Both the position numbers and the translations under genes were made by a program. 64,000 nt of DNA, from the NCBI RefSeq assembly GCF_018598175.1, contig NZ_JAHESE010000001.1, positions 620,001 through 684,000 of the forward strand. The letters are read 5' to 3'. Positions 54,971 to 63,155 of this stretch are shown piece after piece (within the stretch, counting starts at the first letter, position 1; the number at the start of each line of letters is the position of its first letter). The notes beneath the pieces were generated by a model. It saw nothing but the letters and a program-made list of their open reading frames with translations, was not told where the DNA came from and did not search any database. This stretch comes from Dawidia cretensis (GTDB lineage Bacteria; Bacteroidota; Bacteroidia; Cytophagales; Cyclobacteriaceae).

Positions 54971-55396
54971 ATGAAGAGACAGCTTATACTTTCCATCGGC
55001 CTGTTGCTCGGAGCAGCAGCCACCCAGGCACAGACCCTGACCCCAAACGACCAGCCCACCCAGCAATATCAGTATCAGACCAGTGCCACGCCCGTAGACT
55101 TGCAATACATGTCTTCCTTGGCAGAAGGCGATTACCGTATGAAACAACTTGCTGCGCAAACGTCCACGACGGTACAACCCGATAGCACCAAGCGACTTGC
55201 TGAGCGCGAGATTCCCAATCGACTGCGCAAGGTGCTGCGCAAAGACGATCAATATGCGGGTTGGAATGATGCCGGTGTGTACCGAGACAGTCAAACCAAT
55301 CTTTATGTGATCAGCATCGAAAACGAAAACCGCTCTATTACGTATAACCTGAATGAAGAAGGCAAGGCCGTGTTGATCACGCAGTCTTACCGCTAG
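54971..55396 (+). CDS. Secreted hypothetical protein
   Basis: A 141-residue protein that I do not recognise. It has a clean signal peptide (LILSIGLLLGAAATQAQ) and no membrane helix, so it is periplasmic or secreted. The middle is polar and Gln-rich (NDQPTQQYQYQTSATPVD), and the C-terminal part has a compact beta-like region (RDSQTNLYVISIENENRSI). A strong terminator follows. No neighbour gives a functional hint. Confidence 0.65.
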   Translation: MKRQLILSIGLLLGAAATQAQTLTPNDQPTQQYQYQTSATPVDLQYMSSLAEGDYRMKQLAAQTSTTVQPDSTKRLAEREIPNRLRKVLRKDDQYAGWNDAGVYRDSQTNLYVISIENENRSITYNLNEEGKAVLITQSYR

Positions 55397-55450
55397 ACCC
55401 GACTTCAACGACCGCCCTAACCGGCGACTATTCATATATATATAAATAGG

Positions 55451-55479
55451 AAAAGGCCGTCCATTAGGACGGCCTTTTT
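55451..55479 (+). terminator. Intrinsic terminator
   Basis: AAAAGGCCGTCC at 55451-55462 pairs perfectly over 12 bp with GGACGGCCTTTT at 55467-55478 across ATTA, with T to 55479. Confidence 0.92.
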
Positions 55480-55497
55480 GGTTTAGCGGATACATGC

Positions 55498-55529
55498 TTT
55501 GTCGTATCACCTGGCATGTTGTACTTTTA
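55498..55529 (+). promoter_or_regulatory. Promoter for the HipA-like kinase gene
   Basis: TTTG at 55498-55501 and TACTTTTA at 55522-55529 are separated by exactly 20 bp and match the Bacteroidota -33/-7 pattern, with one base off in the -7 box. It follows a terminator and lies 50 bp before the ATG at 55580, which argues for that start rather than 55499. Confidence 0.6.
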
Positions 55530-55579
55530 CGCGCTTGCCGGGCACGGTGCCTGGCATATACGATGCGAAAAGTTTACGG

Positions 55580-56374
55580 ATGAACGATAACCAACTTGCG
55601 CTCCGCACGGTCAACGTCTCCCGGTATGTCACGCCGCTGCGCGAAGGCGGATCGATGCCAGGCCTGGTAGAGGCGGATGACCAGTTTCTCTATGTGTTGA
55701 AATTTCGCGGCGCCGGTCAAGGTACCAAAGCCCTCATTGCTGAGCTCATCGGCGGTGAAATCGCCCGCTTGCTGGGATTCCGCGTGCCCGAGATTGTGCT
55801 TGCCAACCTCGACATCGCGTTCGGCCGTATTGAAGGCGACGAAGAAATACAGGACCTACTAAAAGCCAGTACCGGCCTCAACCTGGCGATTCATTATCTA
55901 TCGGGTTCGATCACGTTTGATCCACTCGCCACCCCCGTTGATGCACAGCTGGCCTCGCAGATCGTGTGGCTCGATTGTTTGTTGATGAACGTCGACCGTA
56001 CTGCGCGTAACACCAACATGCTTTGGTGGCATAAAGAGCTCTGGCTGATCGACCACGGTGCCGCGCTATACTTCCACCATTCGTGGAATGACTGGCAAGA
56101 GCCACGTCGCCCTTTTACGCGGGTCAAAGATCACGTATTGCTACCCCAGGCGACGCTGCTGGAAACGGTCGATGCCGAATTCCGGCCGAAGCTTACGTCC
56201 GAACACATCCAGGCCATCGTGCGGTGTATACCCGACGAGTGGCTGACCGACGATACCGTTTTTGCCACACCCGAAGAGCAACGCCAGGCATATGCTCAAT
56301 TCCTGGAGGCACGGCTGGCCCATTCATCATTCTTTGTAACAGAAGCACAGCATGCAAGAGAATCGCTTATTTGA
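55580..56374 (+). CDS. HipA-like kinase family protein
   Basis: A 264-residue kinase-like protein. Lys41 (YVLKFRGAGQG) would bind ATP, NVDRTARN (Asp139, Asn144) is the catalytic loop, in which the usual HxD His is Asn137, and Asp158 in LIDHG is the metal ligand. It is shorter than HipA toxins and lacks the N-terminal subdomain and any HipB-like antitoxin neighbour. The DUF3037 gene overlaps its end by 23 nt. The pairing of this family with DUF3037 is something I recall seeing repeatedly. The target of phosphorylation is unknown. Confidence 0.87.
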   Translation: MNDNQLALRTVNVSRYVTPLREGGSMPGLVEADDQFLYVLKFRGAGQGTKALIAELIGGEIARLLGFRVPEIVLANLDIAFGRIEGDEEIQDLLKASTGLNLAIHYLSGSITFDPLATPVDAQLASQIVWLDCLLMNVDRTARNTNMLWWHKELWLIDHGAALYFHHSWNDWQEPRRPFTRVKDHVLLPQATLLETVDAEFRPKLTSEHIQAIVRCIPDEWLTDDTVFATPEEQRQAYAQFLEARLAHSSFFVTEAQHARESLI

Positions 56375-56744
56375 GTACGCCGTCATTCGCGTGGTGCCCC
56401 GCGTGGAACGTGAGGAGTTCCTCAACGTCGGTGTGATCTTGTGGTGCGCTGCCGAAAAATTCTTACAGGTGCGCATTTCGCTGGACGAAACTCGCCTGAA
56501 GCTGCTATGCGCTAAGCTTGACATGGATGAGCTGCGTGAGTACGTGCGTTCCTTTGAGCGCATCTGCCAGGGAGGTCCAGGCGCCGGTCCTATTGGAAAG
56601 CTTCCACCGGTGGAGCGCTTCCGTTGGCTGACCGCCACGCGCAGCACGATCGTACAATGCTCACGCGTACATCCCGGCCTTTCACCCGATGCATGCCAGA
56701 TGCTGGACCGGTTATATGCACAATTGGTGCTACCGGAACATTAG
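56352..56744 (+). CDS. DUF3037 family protein
   Basis: A 130-residue soluble protein with the DUF3037 pattern: FEYAVIRVVPRVEREEFLNVGVILWC at the start and RFRWLTATRSTIVQCSRVHPG in the middle. The family is of unknown function. It overlaps the HipA-like kinase by 23 nt, which implies translational coupling and a joint role, perhaps as partner or substrate. It converges with the DUF72 gene with a 4-bp overlap of ends. Confidence 0.87.
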   Translation: MQENRLFEYAVIRVVPRVEREEFLNVGVILWCAAEKFLQVRISLDETRLKLLCAKLDMDELREYVRSFERICQGGPGAGPIGKLPPVERFRWLTATRSTIVQCSRVHPGLSPDACQMLDRLYAQLVLPEH

Positions 56745-57472
56745 CCGGTTACCAATTCTTGCAGTGTTTGGGCATTGAAGGCGGCATAGCCCGCCTGGTC
56801 GTTATCGAAGTAAATATAGCTGTCAATGCCCTTGTCGCGCCATGCCAGAAGCCGCCGGGCCCATTGTTTCAAAATCGTGCGGTTATAGCTCCCCTGATAT
56901 TTTGCGCCGGGGCCGTGCAGCCGGATGTAGACGAAGTCGGCCGTCACCTCTATCGGTGACAAATGCCCTGCTAATTCGTAAATGCAAAAGGCACATCCTC
57001 GCGCCCGCAAGGCATCGTATACTTCCGGCGTATACCATGATGTATTCCGGAATTCAAACGTTACACGCAATGTAGGCGGCAGCTGCTTTAAAAATATTTG
57101 TAGGCGCTCGAGGTTTAGCTTCCACCCCGGGGGTAATTGAAACAATACGGGACCAAGTTTACGGCCGAGCCCGCGGGCGTTATGTAGGAAAGCGCGCAAC
57201 GGTTCACGCGCATCCGAAAGCTTTTTCATGTGTGATATATACCGACTGCCTTTCACAGAGAAGATAAAATTCTTCGGCGTTGTCTCCTTCCACTTCCGAA
57301 AAGTGGCACGATCCGGCAGATGATAAAAGGAATTGTTAAGCTCCACCGTGTCAAAATAGTCCTGGTAATATGCAAACTGCTCGTCTGACTTAATGTCCTC
57401 CGGATAGAACGTGCCAGCCCAATGTTTATAGTGCCAGCCTGATGTGCCGATATAGATCTTACCCTTTCGCAT
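56741..57472 (-). CDS. DUF72 family protein
   Basis: A 243-residue TIM-barrel-like protein: IYIGTSGWHYKHWAGTFYP, VELNNSFYHLPDRATFRKW, FSVKGSRYISHMKKL, ILFQLPPGW-like LFQLPPGWKLNLERL, and VTFEFRNTSWY. The family function is unknown. Its ATG overlaps the stop of the Fpg/Nei gene (TAATG), so both are translated from one mRNA. Confidence 0.9.
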   Translation of the reverse strand: MRKGKIYIGTSGWHYKHWAGTFYPEDIKSDEQFAYYQDYFDTVELNNSFYHLPDRATFRKWKETTPKNFIFSVKGSRYISHMKKLSDAREPLRAFLHNARGLGRKLGPVLFQLPPGWKLNLERLQIFLKQLPPTLRVTFEFRNTSWYTPEVYDALRARGCAFCIYELAGHLSPIEVTADFVYIRLHGPGAKYQGSYNRTILKQWARRLLAWRDKGIDSYIYFDNDQAGYAAFNAQTLQELVTG

Positions 57473-58245
57473 TATTTGAACACCTCCTGTTCGTCCGTAT
57501 AATATGTTTTGCGCCCACCGGCGGTACTGCGGCGTATGGCAGCGCCAGTAGGGCTTTCTTTCTTCTTCGCGTTGTGAATCGACAGAAAGCCGCGGATCTC
57601 GCCGGTAATAATAGCAGGATTAGCCTTGCGGATTTGCTTTTCCGCTTGTGTCAGCACCTTTTTGATAGACCGCGCTAATACTTTCACCTTTGCATCCGGT
57701 ATTTTGTTGCTGATGGACGTAGGCGCTATTCGTGCGTCCCACAAAATTTCGTCGGCGTAGGCATTGCCAATGCCTCTGATTACCCTTTGGTCCAGCAACA
57801 ATGCCTTGATAGTAGTTTTTCGTTGTAACAGTTCTTTTAAACGTCTCCCGTTCAGATCTTTCGACAGGGCATCAGGGGCCTCACGTTCCGCGGGGTTCAG
57901 CGTAGGAGCAGCAGCGCGTTGCCAATCTGTCAATGCCAATCCTGTACGGTCGCTAAAGTGCAATGACAAAACCGTATGTCTGTGATCATTCTTATCTTCA
58001 AACAATTGCAAGTTGCCATGGAGCATAAGGTGCAGGGCCAATACATTGTCGCCAAAGGAGATATGCAGCTCTTTACCATCGCGGTAGACATGTTTTATAC
58101 GTTGCCCCTTTAGCTTTTTAGTTAACGTGGCGACGGAAACATTAAGCTTTTGTTTTACCGGCACGGAAACTTTTTCTACAGTTTTACCTTTGAGTGCTTT
58201 GTCAAGGTTGCTGCTAAAAACCTGGAGATCGGGTAATTCAGGCAT
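57472..58245 (-). CDS. Fpg/Nei-family DNA glycosylase with zincless finger
   Basis: A 257-residue DNA glycosylase/AP lyase. It begins MPELPDLQVF with catalytic Pro2 and Glu3. A Lys in RDGKELHISFG matches the conserved phosphate contact, and the helix-two-turns-helix is DQRVIRGIGNAYADEILWDA. The usual C-terminal zinc finger has no Cys: the region reads RRSTAGGRKTYYTDEQ, keeping the finger Arg, as in zincless NEIL1-type enzymes. It removes oxidised bases. It is the middle gene of a three-gene operon with DUF72 and the Lys-tailed protein. Confidence 0.9.
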   Translation of the reverse strand: MPELPDLQVFSSNLDKALKGKTVEKVSVPVKQKLNVSVATLTKKLKGQRIKHVYRDGKELHISFGDNVLALHLMLHGNLQLFEDKNDHRHTVLSLHFSDRTGLALTDWQRAAAPTLNPAEREAPDALSKDLNGRRLKELLQRKTTIKALLLDQRVIRGIGNAYADEILWDARIAPTSISNKIPDAKVKVLARSIKKVLTQAEKQIRKANPAIITGEIRGFLSIHNAKKKESPTGAAIRRSTAGGRKTYYTDEQEVFK

Positions 58246-58256
58246 ACAGAGTATTG

Positions 58257-58991
58257 TTATGGAAGTTCATACCATTCTTCGATCTGGGCACTAATCGCGT
58301 TTACCAATCCCTGGGGTGTGTCGGTGATCCGCCAGCCATTCTTGGTATATTTCAAAACGCCCACATGCTTCTTGTTTAAGGTAATGTCAAGTTGATGGCA
58401 GACGCCATCGACACAGCTCGATATGACTGGAATGGCCACACCCTTATAGTCCTTTTCCTTGTGTACAAAATGCAATGGTACGGGAATAGTCTTTTCGGGT
58501 TCGCGTTCTAACTCGTCGATCAGTCCGCGAAGGATTTCAATAAGCTTGTTGCGCTGGGCCGTATCGGATGAGCTCCAGGTATCTTTGGTTGCTCGCTTAT
58601 GTGCCAGCTTGAACTTGAGGCCCACCATGGAGGTAGTATAGTCGTTTGCATTTAGTTTTTCGACGTATTGATGGGAGAGGATGAACCAATGATACCCGGT
58701 ACCGATGGGTACACCCGATCCTTCAGGCGCATGACCGGCACGGCGTTTAATAACATTATATGTTAATTCCCAACGATCGGGTGTTACCTTCGTCTCGCGC
58801 CAAACGCCCTTGTCATAATTCCACTTGTGGCTCCGCCCCACCTGCATGCCGGTATAATGCTGGCCGTCAAATTCCTTGAAAGCGTTGTATGACCGGCTCA
58901 CATCTTTCTTTGTGGCCTTCACCGGTTTTGCCGCCCGGGTCGTTTTCGCCACCTTGCGAACCGGCTTTCGGGTAAGTGCTTTTGTTGCCAT
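58257..58991 (-). CDS. Protein with basic histone-like tail, unknown function
   Basis: A 244-residue protein that I do not recognise. Residues 1-32 are Lys/Ala/Pro/Arg-rich (KPVRKVAKTTRAAKPVKATK), like histone H1 tails, suggesting DNA or RNA binding. The rest is a globular domain with aromatic residues (HYTGMQVGRSHKWNYDKGVW, TGYHWFILSHQYVEKL, GVLKYTKNGWRITDTPQGLV). There is no signal peptide. It is first in the operon with the Fpg/Nei glycosylase (11 bp) and DUF72, so a DNA-maintenance role is plausible. Confidence 0.6.
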   Translation of the reverse strand: MATKALTRKPVRKVAKTTRAAKPVKATKKDVSRSYNAFKEFDGQHYTGMQVGRSHKWNYDKGVWRETKVTPDRWELTYNVIKRRAGHAPEGSGVPIGTGYHWFILSHQYVEKLNANDYTTSMVGLKFKLAHKRATKDTWSSSDTAQRNKLIEILRGLIDELEREPEKTIPVPLHFVHKEKDYKGVAIPVISSCVDGVCHQLDITLNKKHVGVLKYTKNGWRITDTPQGLVNAISAQIEEWYELP

Positions 58992-59098
58992 AACCTCAGA
59001 GTTTTATGAGCAATCGCTCCAAAACCCTGCCCGGCGAGCCAGCACGCTCGGTGTTGATAAAAATACACGCTCGCGGAAGCTTAGATAAACTCTGCCTG

Positions 59099-60268
59099 TT
59101 AAAGAGAATCCTCCAACACTTCCGCCAGCTCTTCGGCATTCAGCTTAACAGGATTGTTTTTGTTGTCGGTCACAGCAACCATTCTCCCAACATCCGCGCG
59201 CGTCACGCCATAGGCTCCCAGTCCGGGTATTTGCATATCCGCCGCCCAGGTTTCAATTGTGGTAAGCAGGTGATCGATATAGTAGCGATCGCTTTTGGAC
59301 GATTGTCCGGTAAATAACTTCCCGACAGCTGCGTAACGACCCAGGGCCTCTTCACCGCCACCAGCCAGCAGTTTGCGCACAGTCACCCGGTTAGCCGCTG
59401 TCATTAGCGTGCTACAAACTACTCCATGTGGAATTGCCACATATCCACCGACCGCCGAAGCATATCCGTGCACGACACCTAGGCCTGCGTTTGCCAGCGT
59501 CACGCCCGACAGGCACGCGGCCAGCGCCATACTACTGCGGGCCTCGATATTATCACCGTGCTGGTAAGCCGTGGGTAGCGCCTTCGCTACATGCTGTAGC
59601 CCTTCCATCGCCCAGGCATCGGTCAACGGTGTAGCGGCAGTAGAAAGATAAGATTCTAATAATTGCGTAAACGCATCCATACCACTCGCCGCGGTTGTTG
59701 CCGGCGGACAGGTCACCGTGAGAATTGGGTCGATCAAAGCAACATCCGGCACAAAGTTGTTATGCCGTAAGGAACGTTTATATCCGTGCTCGCCGACTTC
59801 AGAAATCACCGCATTCTTCGTAGCCTCGCTACCGGTGCCGGCCGTCGTCGGTACCGCTATAAAAGGGATCTTCACACCGGGATGTGTTGCCCGTGTACCG
59901 ACGCCCTCCAGGTAATCCTTTACCGGCTCGTTCAAAGGTAGCATGGCCGAGATAGCCTTGCCTGCATCCAGCACACTGCCACCACCGATGGCTACAACGA
60001 CATGTATACCCTGCCCGGCATACCGACGCACGGCATCGTCAATCATCGTGGGTGTAGGCTCACCATCAATGCGGTAATGCAGAACCTCGCGCTCCGGCAC
60101 ATCCAGCTGTTGCCGGATAGACGCACCCCACGGCAAGCGCTCAAACGCCTGGGCACCCGTCACCAATAACACGTTGTTACCATAGGTCTGTGTGATACCG
60201 GAAAGCATGGAGATCTTTCCAGCACCAAAGTGCAGCTGTGGCGTAGCAGCAAAAGTAAAGCCATTCAT
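59099..60268 (-). CDS. Iron-containing alcohol dehydrogenase
   Basis: A 389-residue group III alcohol dehydrogenase. The nucleotide region is VVAIGGGSVLDAGKAISAM, and the TAGTGSEATKNAVIS and GMDAFTQLLESYLS motifs hold substrate and metal residues, with the metal His in GVVHGYASAVGGYVAIPHG. It oxidises or reduces alcohols and aldehydes with NAD(P)H. It is the last gene of a minus-strand group (VOC, AraC-like, LsrG-like, this gene) with small gaps. Confidence 0.93.
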   Translation of the reverse strand: MNGFTFAATPQLHFGAGKISMLSGITQTYGNNVLLVTGAQAFERLPWGASIRQQLDVPEREVLHYRIDGEPTPTMIDDAVRRYAGQGIHVVVAIGGGSVLDAGKAISAMLPLNEPVKDYLEGVGTRATHPGVKIPFIAVPTTAGTGSEATKNAVISEVGEHGYKRSLRHNNFVPDVALIDPILTVTCPPATTAASGMDAFTQLLESYLSTAATPLTDAWAMEGLQHVAKALPTAYQHGDNIEARSSMALAACLSGVTLANAGLGVVHGYASAVGGYVAIPHGVVCSTLMTAANRVTVRKLLAGGGEEALGRYAAVGKLFTGQSSKSDRYYIDHLLTTIETWAADMQIPGLGAYGVTRADVGRMVAVTDNKNNPVKLNAEELAEVLEDSL

Positions 60269-60278
60269 AAAATAATGG

Positions 60279-60578
60279 TTATTTCGCAGTGGGGAAAAGC
60301 ATCACATGCTTGATACCCTCTCGGGGCTTGGCCATCCAAGGCGCAACGGTATCACGCCACGCCAGGTAGTGGGAAGTTTCTTTGTGTGCGGCGACAGCTT
60401 GTTCGCTGGCATAAGCTTCGTAAAAGACAAACTTATTTTTATCCTGAGCGTCTTGTAGGATGTCAAATCGAAAGTTACCCGGCTCTTGAATGGACTGCTC
60501 ATGGTTGAGGCGCGTAGCTTCAATAAAATCGGCCACAAACTCGGGCTTTACATGAACGTGTACGATGGTTGTTATCAT
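60279..60578 (-). CDS. LsrG-like antibiotic biosynthesis monooxygenase-domain protein
   Basis: A 99-residue ABM-fold protein. NHEQSIQEPGNFRFDILQD and YEAYASEQAVAAHKETSHYL closely follow the pattern of E. coli LsrG, which isomerises phospho-AI-2. Most Bacteroidota ABM proteins of this size are annotated as putative quinol monooxygenases, so the substrate is open. It is 10 bp upstream of the alcohol dehydrogenase gene. Confidence 0.87.
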   Translation of the reverse strand: MITTIVHVHVKPEFVADFIEATRLNHEQSIQEPGNFRFDILQDAQDKNKFVFYEAYASEQAVAAHKETSHYLAWRDTVAPWMAKPREGIKHVMLFPTAK

Positions 60579-60596
60579 GGTGGCAAAGATAGCCGT

Positions 60597-61454
60597 TCAT
60601 CCCGATTTTTTGGTCGCGCTTTTTGCCCGGATTCGGAATACGGCCGGCGTAATTTGGAATTCTTTCTTATATAACCGGATAAACGAGCTCTCATTTTCGA
60701 ACCCGCTGCGCACGGCCACGTCGGCAATGGGATGCGCGGTACTGCGCAGCAGTAGAGAAGCCTTTTTCAGCCGCATGTGCGTCAGGTATTGTATGGGAGT
60801 CACCTCGTAAACGCTTTTGAAACACCGCAGGTAATGATAGGAAGAGAGGTTGGCGCTGTCCGCCAGTTGCGCCAAGGTGATTTTGTCGTCCAAATGTTTT
60901 TTCATAAAGGCCACCGACCGCTTCAGCTTAGCAGCCAGGTCTTGTTTGGTGGTCTCCAGGGACGCATCTACCCGGTTGGGTGCCTGGTACCGGGGCAACT
61001 CGAACCACGGTTGCGTTGGGCGATTGACAGGATAACCGTGCTTCTCGCGAAACGCCTTGCGTTCCGCGGTAAAGTCCCACCAGTTACGGTGTACGGTGGG
61101 ATGTTGAGCATAGTGTACAATCAATCGGAATTGATCCTCCTGACAGGGATCGACCCATGCCCCCAGGTGTCGTTCAAACTGGTCGGTAAGTTTGGCGCCG
61201 TCCTTTCCCTTTACATCGCGCAGCGAATAATAGCCCATCGCGATAATATCATGCGCAAAGCGAATACCGATCGACGGCAGACTCTGAAACTCCGATAGCG
61301 CATACAGTTCCATCGCCCGAATTTTCGATACACCCAGCAACGCCTGCAGCTCCGCCACGGAATGATGATGCATTTCCTTCACCTTAATACCGTGTGCCCG
61401 CAGTTTCTTTTTCTCCAGCGGACTAACATCTAACACGTTGGTGGGATCACTCAT
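60597..61454 (-). CDS. Helix-hairpin-helix (Cdd1-like) and AraC fusion regulator
   Basis: A 285-residue protein. The N-terminal 150 residues look like a Cdd1/pathogenicity-locus helix-hairpin-helix domain (LPSIGIRFAHDIIAMGYYS, WVDPCQEDQFRLIVHYAQ), and the last 100 are an AraC double helix-turn-helix (ITLAQLADSANLSSYHYLRCFK, IADVAVRSGFENESSFIRLYKKEF). The ATG at 61454 is chosen; it overlaps the VOC stop by 8 nt. It probably controls its own four-gene cluster. Confidence 0.85.
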   Translation of the reverse strand: MSDPTNVLDVSPLEKKKLRAHGIKVKEMHHHSVAELQALLGVSKIRAMELYALSEFQSLPSIGIRFAHDIIAMGYYSLRDVKGKDGAKLTDQFERHLGAWVDPCQEDQFRLIVHYAQHPTVHRNWWDFTAERKAFREKHGYPVNRPTQPWFELPRYQAPNRVDASLETTKQDLAAKLKRSVAFMKKHLDDKITLAQLADSANLSSYHYLRCFKSVYEVTPIQYLTHMRLKKASLLLRSTAHPIADVAVRSGFENESSFIRLYKKEFQITPAVFRIRAKSATKKSG

Positions 61455-61827
61455 CTTCCGCAAAAGTAACCATATAGTGGTTGTTGTCCTGGATCGAAAA
61501 CTCCGTGGCGCCATAAAACGTCTTCTCCAGCGGGGTCACCACCGTGACGGTATCTTTGATCCGCTCATAAAATACCCGGATATTTTTCATCTTGACATAT
61601 AGCAATAACGACCCGCCATTCTCCCGGCGCACAACAGGGTGCTGTCCTTCAATGCTACGAAAAGTCTGAAACATAAACGTAGCCGTTCCACACGTCATCA
61701 TAACAAAGGTCAACCCACCATCGTCGTCCGGCACCGTAACCGCCACATCAAACCCCAGCTTTTTATAAAACGCCGCCGTAGCGTCGATATCATAAACAAA
61801 AATATTCGGTGATACTGATTCCATCAT
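61447..61827 (-). CDS. VOC superfamily protein (glyoxalase/bleomycin-resistance fold)
   Basis: A 126-residue paired beta-alpha-beta-beta-beta protein: SPNIFVYDIDATAAFYKKLGF, GLTFVMMTCGTATFMFQTF and TEFSIQDNNHYMVTFAED. Members act as lyases, dioxygenases or binding proteins; the metal ligands are not clearly conserved, so the role is open. Two tandem ATGs at 61827 and 61824 are possible starts. It is first in the minus-strand cluster with the AraC-like regulator. Confidence 0.85.
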   Translation of the reverse strand: MMESVSPNIFVYDIDATAAFYKKLGFDVAVTVPDDDGGLTFVMMTCGTATFMFQTFRSIEGQHPVVRRENGGSLLLYVKMKNIRVFYERIKDTVTVVTPLEKTFYGATEFSIQDNNHYMVTFAEDE

Positions 61828-61917
61828 AATGTTAAAGTTAATGAGACGTTCATCGCGCGCGCCAACAAAAGTACCACACCCAACCATTCACCAATGTGCA
61901 AAAATTGCTAAAGTACG

Positions 61918-62010
61918 CGAGCCCAGGCTCGAACTGTTGGCAAGAGTCCCCACGTGTCTGGCGTCCCGACTCTGTCGGGGTGACTATCTCTGCTGCCAGT
62001 TTAGACTGGC
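61918..62010. repeat. Cluster of short hairpins
   Basis: CGAGCC/GGCTCG at 61918-61931, CCCGAC/GTCGGG at 61965-61979 and GCCAGT/ACTGGC at 61995-62010 are three 6-bp perfect inverted repeats in 93 bp between two minus-strand genes. They may include the TPR-gene terminator or a dispersed intergenic repeat; no T run is seen. Confidence 0.4.
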
Positions 62011-62102
62011 GAGGCTTGGGATAAGCCGCTATGTGCACAACAAAAAAAGAAACGGCAATGACGCCCCGCGCCACGGCCGTTCAATCTCGCTAAAAATATA
62101 CG

Positions 62103-63155
62103 TCACCGCTCCGGCGCCGGCCTAATCCGCCTAATATAAAGATACCCCGCAACCAACACCACCGCAGCCCCCACCCAATTCCACGGAAACGGATTCCGCC
62201 GATCGTATTCTTCCTCCTGATACGCCAACACCCGCTCCATTTGTTTCTCAGAAGAGCTATACTGCGTGTCATGATCACGAATCAACGGAATGCTATCTGC
62301 TCGCGGGAAGAACCGATTCAATTCATTGGCTGTCGGCACAGGTATATTTCCCTTTTTCATGGCCTCAATAAGCGCCTGTTGTTTTGCCTGCATGCCATAG
62401 ATATCGCTGGTATCATATTGCAATCCCATATAATAGAACTTATAAGCCTCCAGCATGGAATACTCAATCGCAATGGCATCTCCCAACTCGTTGATAATAT
62501 TGGCCAGGATTGGATCGGGTGTCCGGGTAAAAGGAAGGCGCTCGTGTAACTGATAGGTGGCGTCCCACAGCTTTTTCATATTCGCCATAAATCGCTGTGA
62601 CGTGTCGGGAGAAGCTTCTGTAATGCCGAGGTCAAGTACACGATTCTGCTCCAGCCAGTGCGGATCATTGCGTACGCGTAATTTCGCCTCCAATACCTTG
62701 AGGTGAACCCACTCACTGCCATGGTGCCCATCCGGAAAGCGTTTGTTGGTAGCGCGTAGTACACGCAATGCCAGGTCGGGCATATTGTTTAGCTCGTATA
62801 CTGTGCCGAGGTTCGAAAGGATGTTATACTCGTGCGGATAATGTTTCACAAGGTCCTGTAGAATGGCGAGCGACTCCCGGTAGCGCCCTAGCCGTGTCAG
62901 GTGGAAGGCTATGTCCGAACGTGTTTTATAGTCGTCGGCGGGGACTGAGGGTAGATCGTGTGACGCGACAAAGTTTTCGGAAAAGACCCGGTTGAATGAC
63001 CGGAAGTAGGGCGGCTCGGCAAATGGATACGTCTGGGCGATATCGGTCCCGGCGAGGTCGCGTCCCGCGAGATTTACGGCACCGTATTCATTCAAGCATG
63101 CCTGCGCTCCTTGCCAGGAGATTAGCAGGAAAAGAACTGTGAGCGGTTTGCGCAT
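62103..63155 (-). CDS. TPR protein with signal peptide and C-terminal membrane anchor
   Basis: A 350-residue protein. A signal peptide (PLTVLFLLISWQGAQA) is followed by TPR-like helices (FHLTRLGRYRESLAILQDLVKHYPHE and YNILSNLGTVYELNNMPDLALRVL), a long helical region with Cys-free sequence, and a C-terminal membrane segment (WVGAAVVLVAGYLYIRRI) with a basic tail inside the cytoplasm. The bulk faces the periplasm and probably forms a scaffold. The function is unknown. Confidence 0.75.
   Translation of the reverse strand: MRKPLTVLFLLISWQGAQACLNEYGAVNLAGRDLAGTDIAQTYPFAEPPYFRSFNRVFSENFVASHDLPSVPADDYKTRSDIAFHLTRLGRYRESLAILQDLVKHYPHEYNILSNLGTVYELNNMPDLALRVLRATNKRFPDGHHGSEWVHLKVLEAKLRVRNDPHWLEQNRVLDLGITEASPDTSQRFMANMKKLWDATYQLHERLPFTRTPDPILANIINELGDAIAIEYSMLEAYKFYYMGLQYDTSDIYGMQAKQQALIEAMKKGNIPVPTANELNRFFPRADSIPLIRDHDTQYSSSEKQMERVLAYQEEEYDRRNPFPWNWVGAAVVLVAGYLYIRRIRPAPER

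Noticed and set aside
55580-56374. HipA persistence toxin of a HipBA system
   Set aside because: No HipB-like gene is adjacent, the N-terminal HipA part is missing, and the neighbour is DUF3037.
61920-61945. tRNA gene on the minus strand
   Set aside because: Only a T-arm-like GTTCGAGCC is present; no acceptor or anticodon arm can be built around it.
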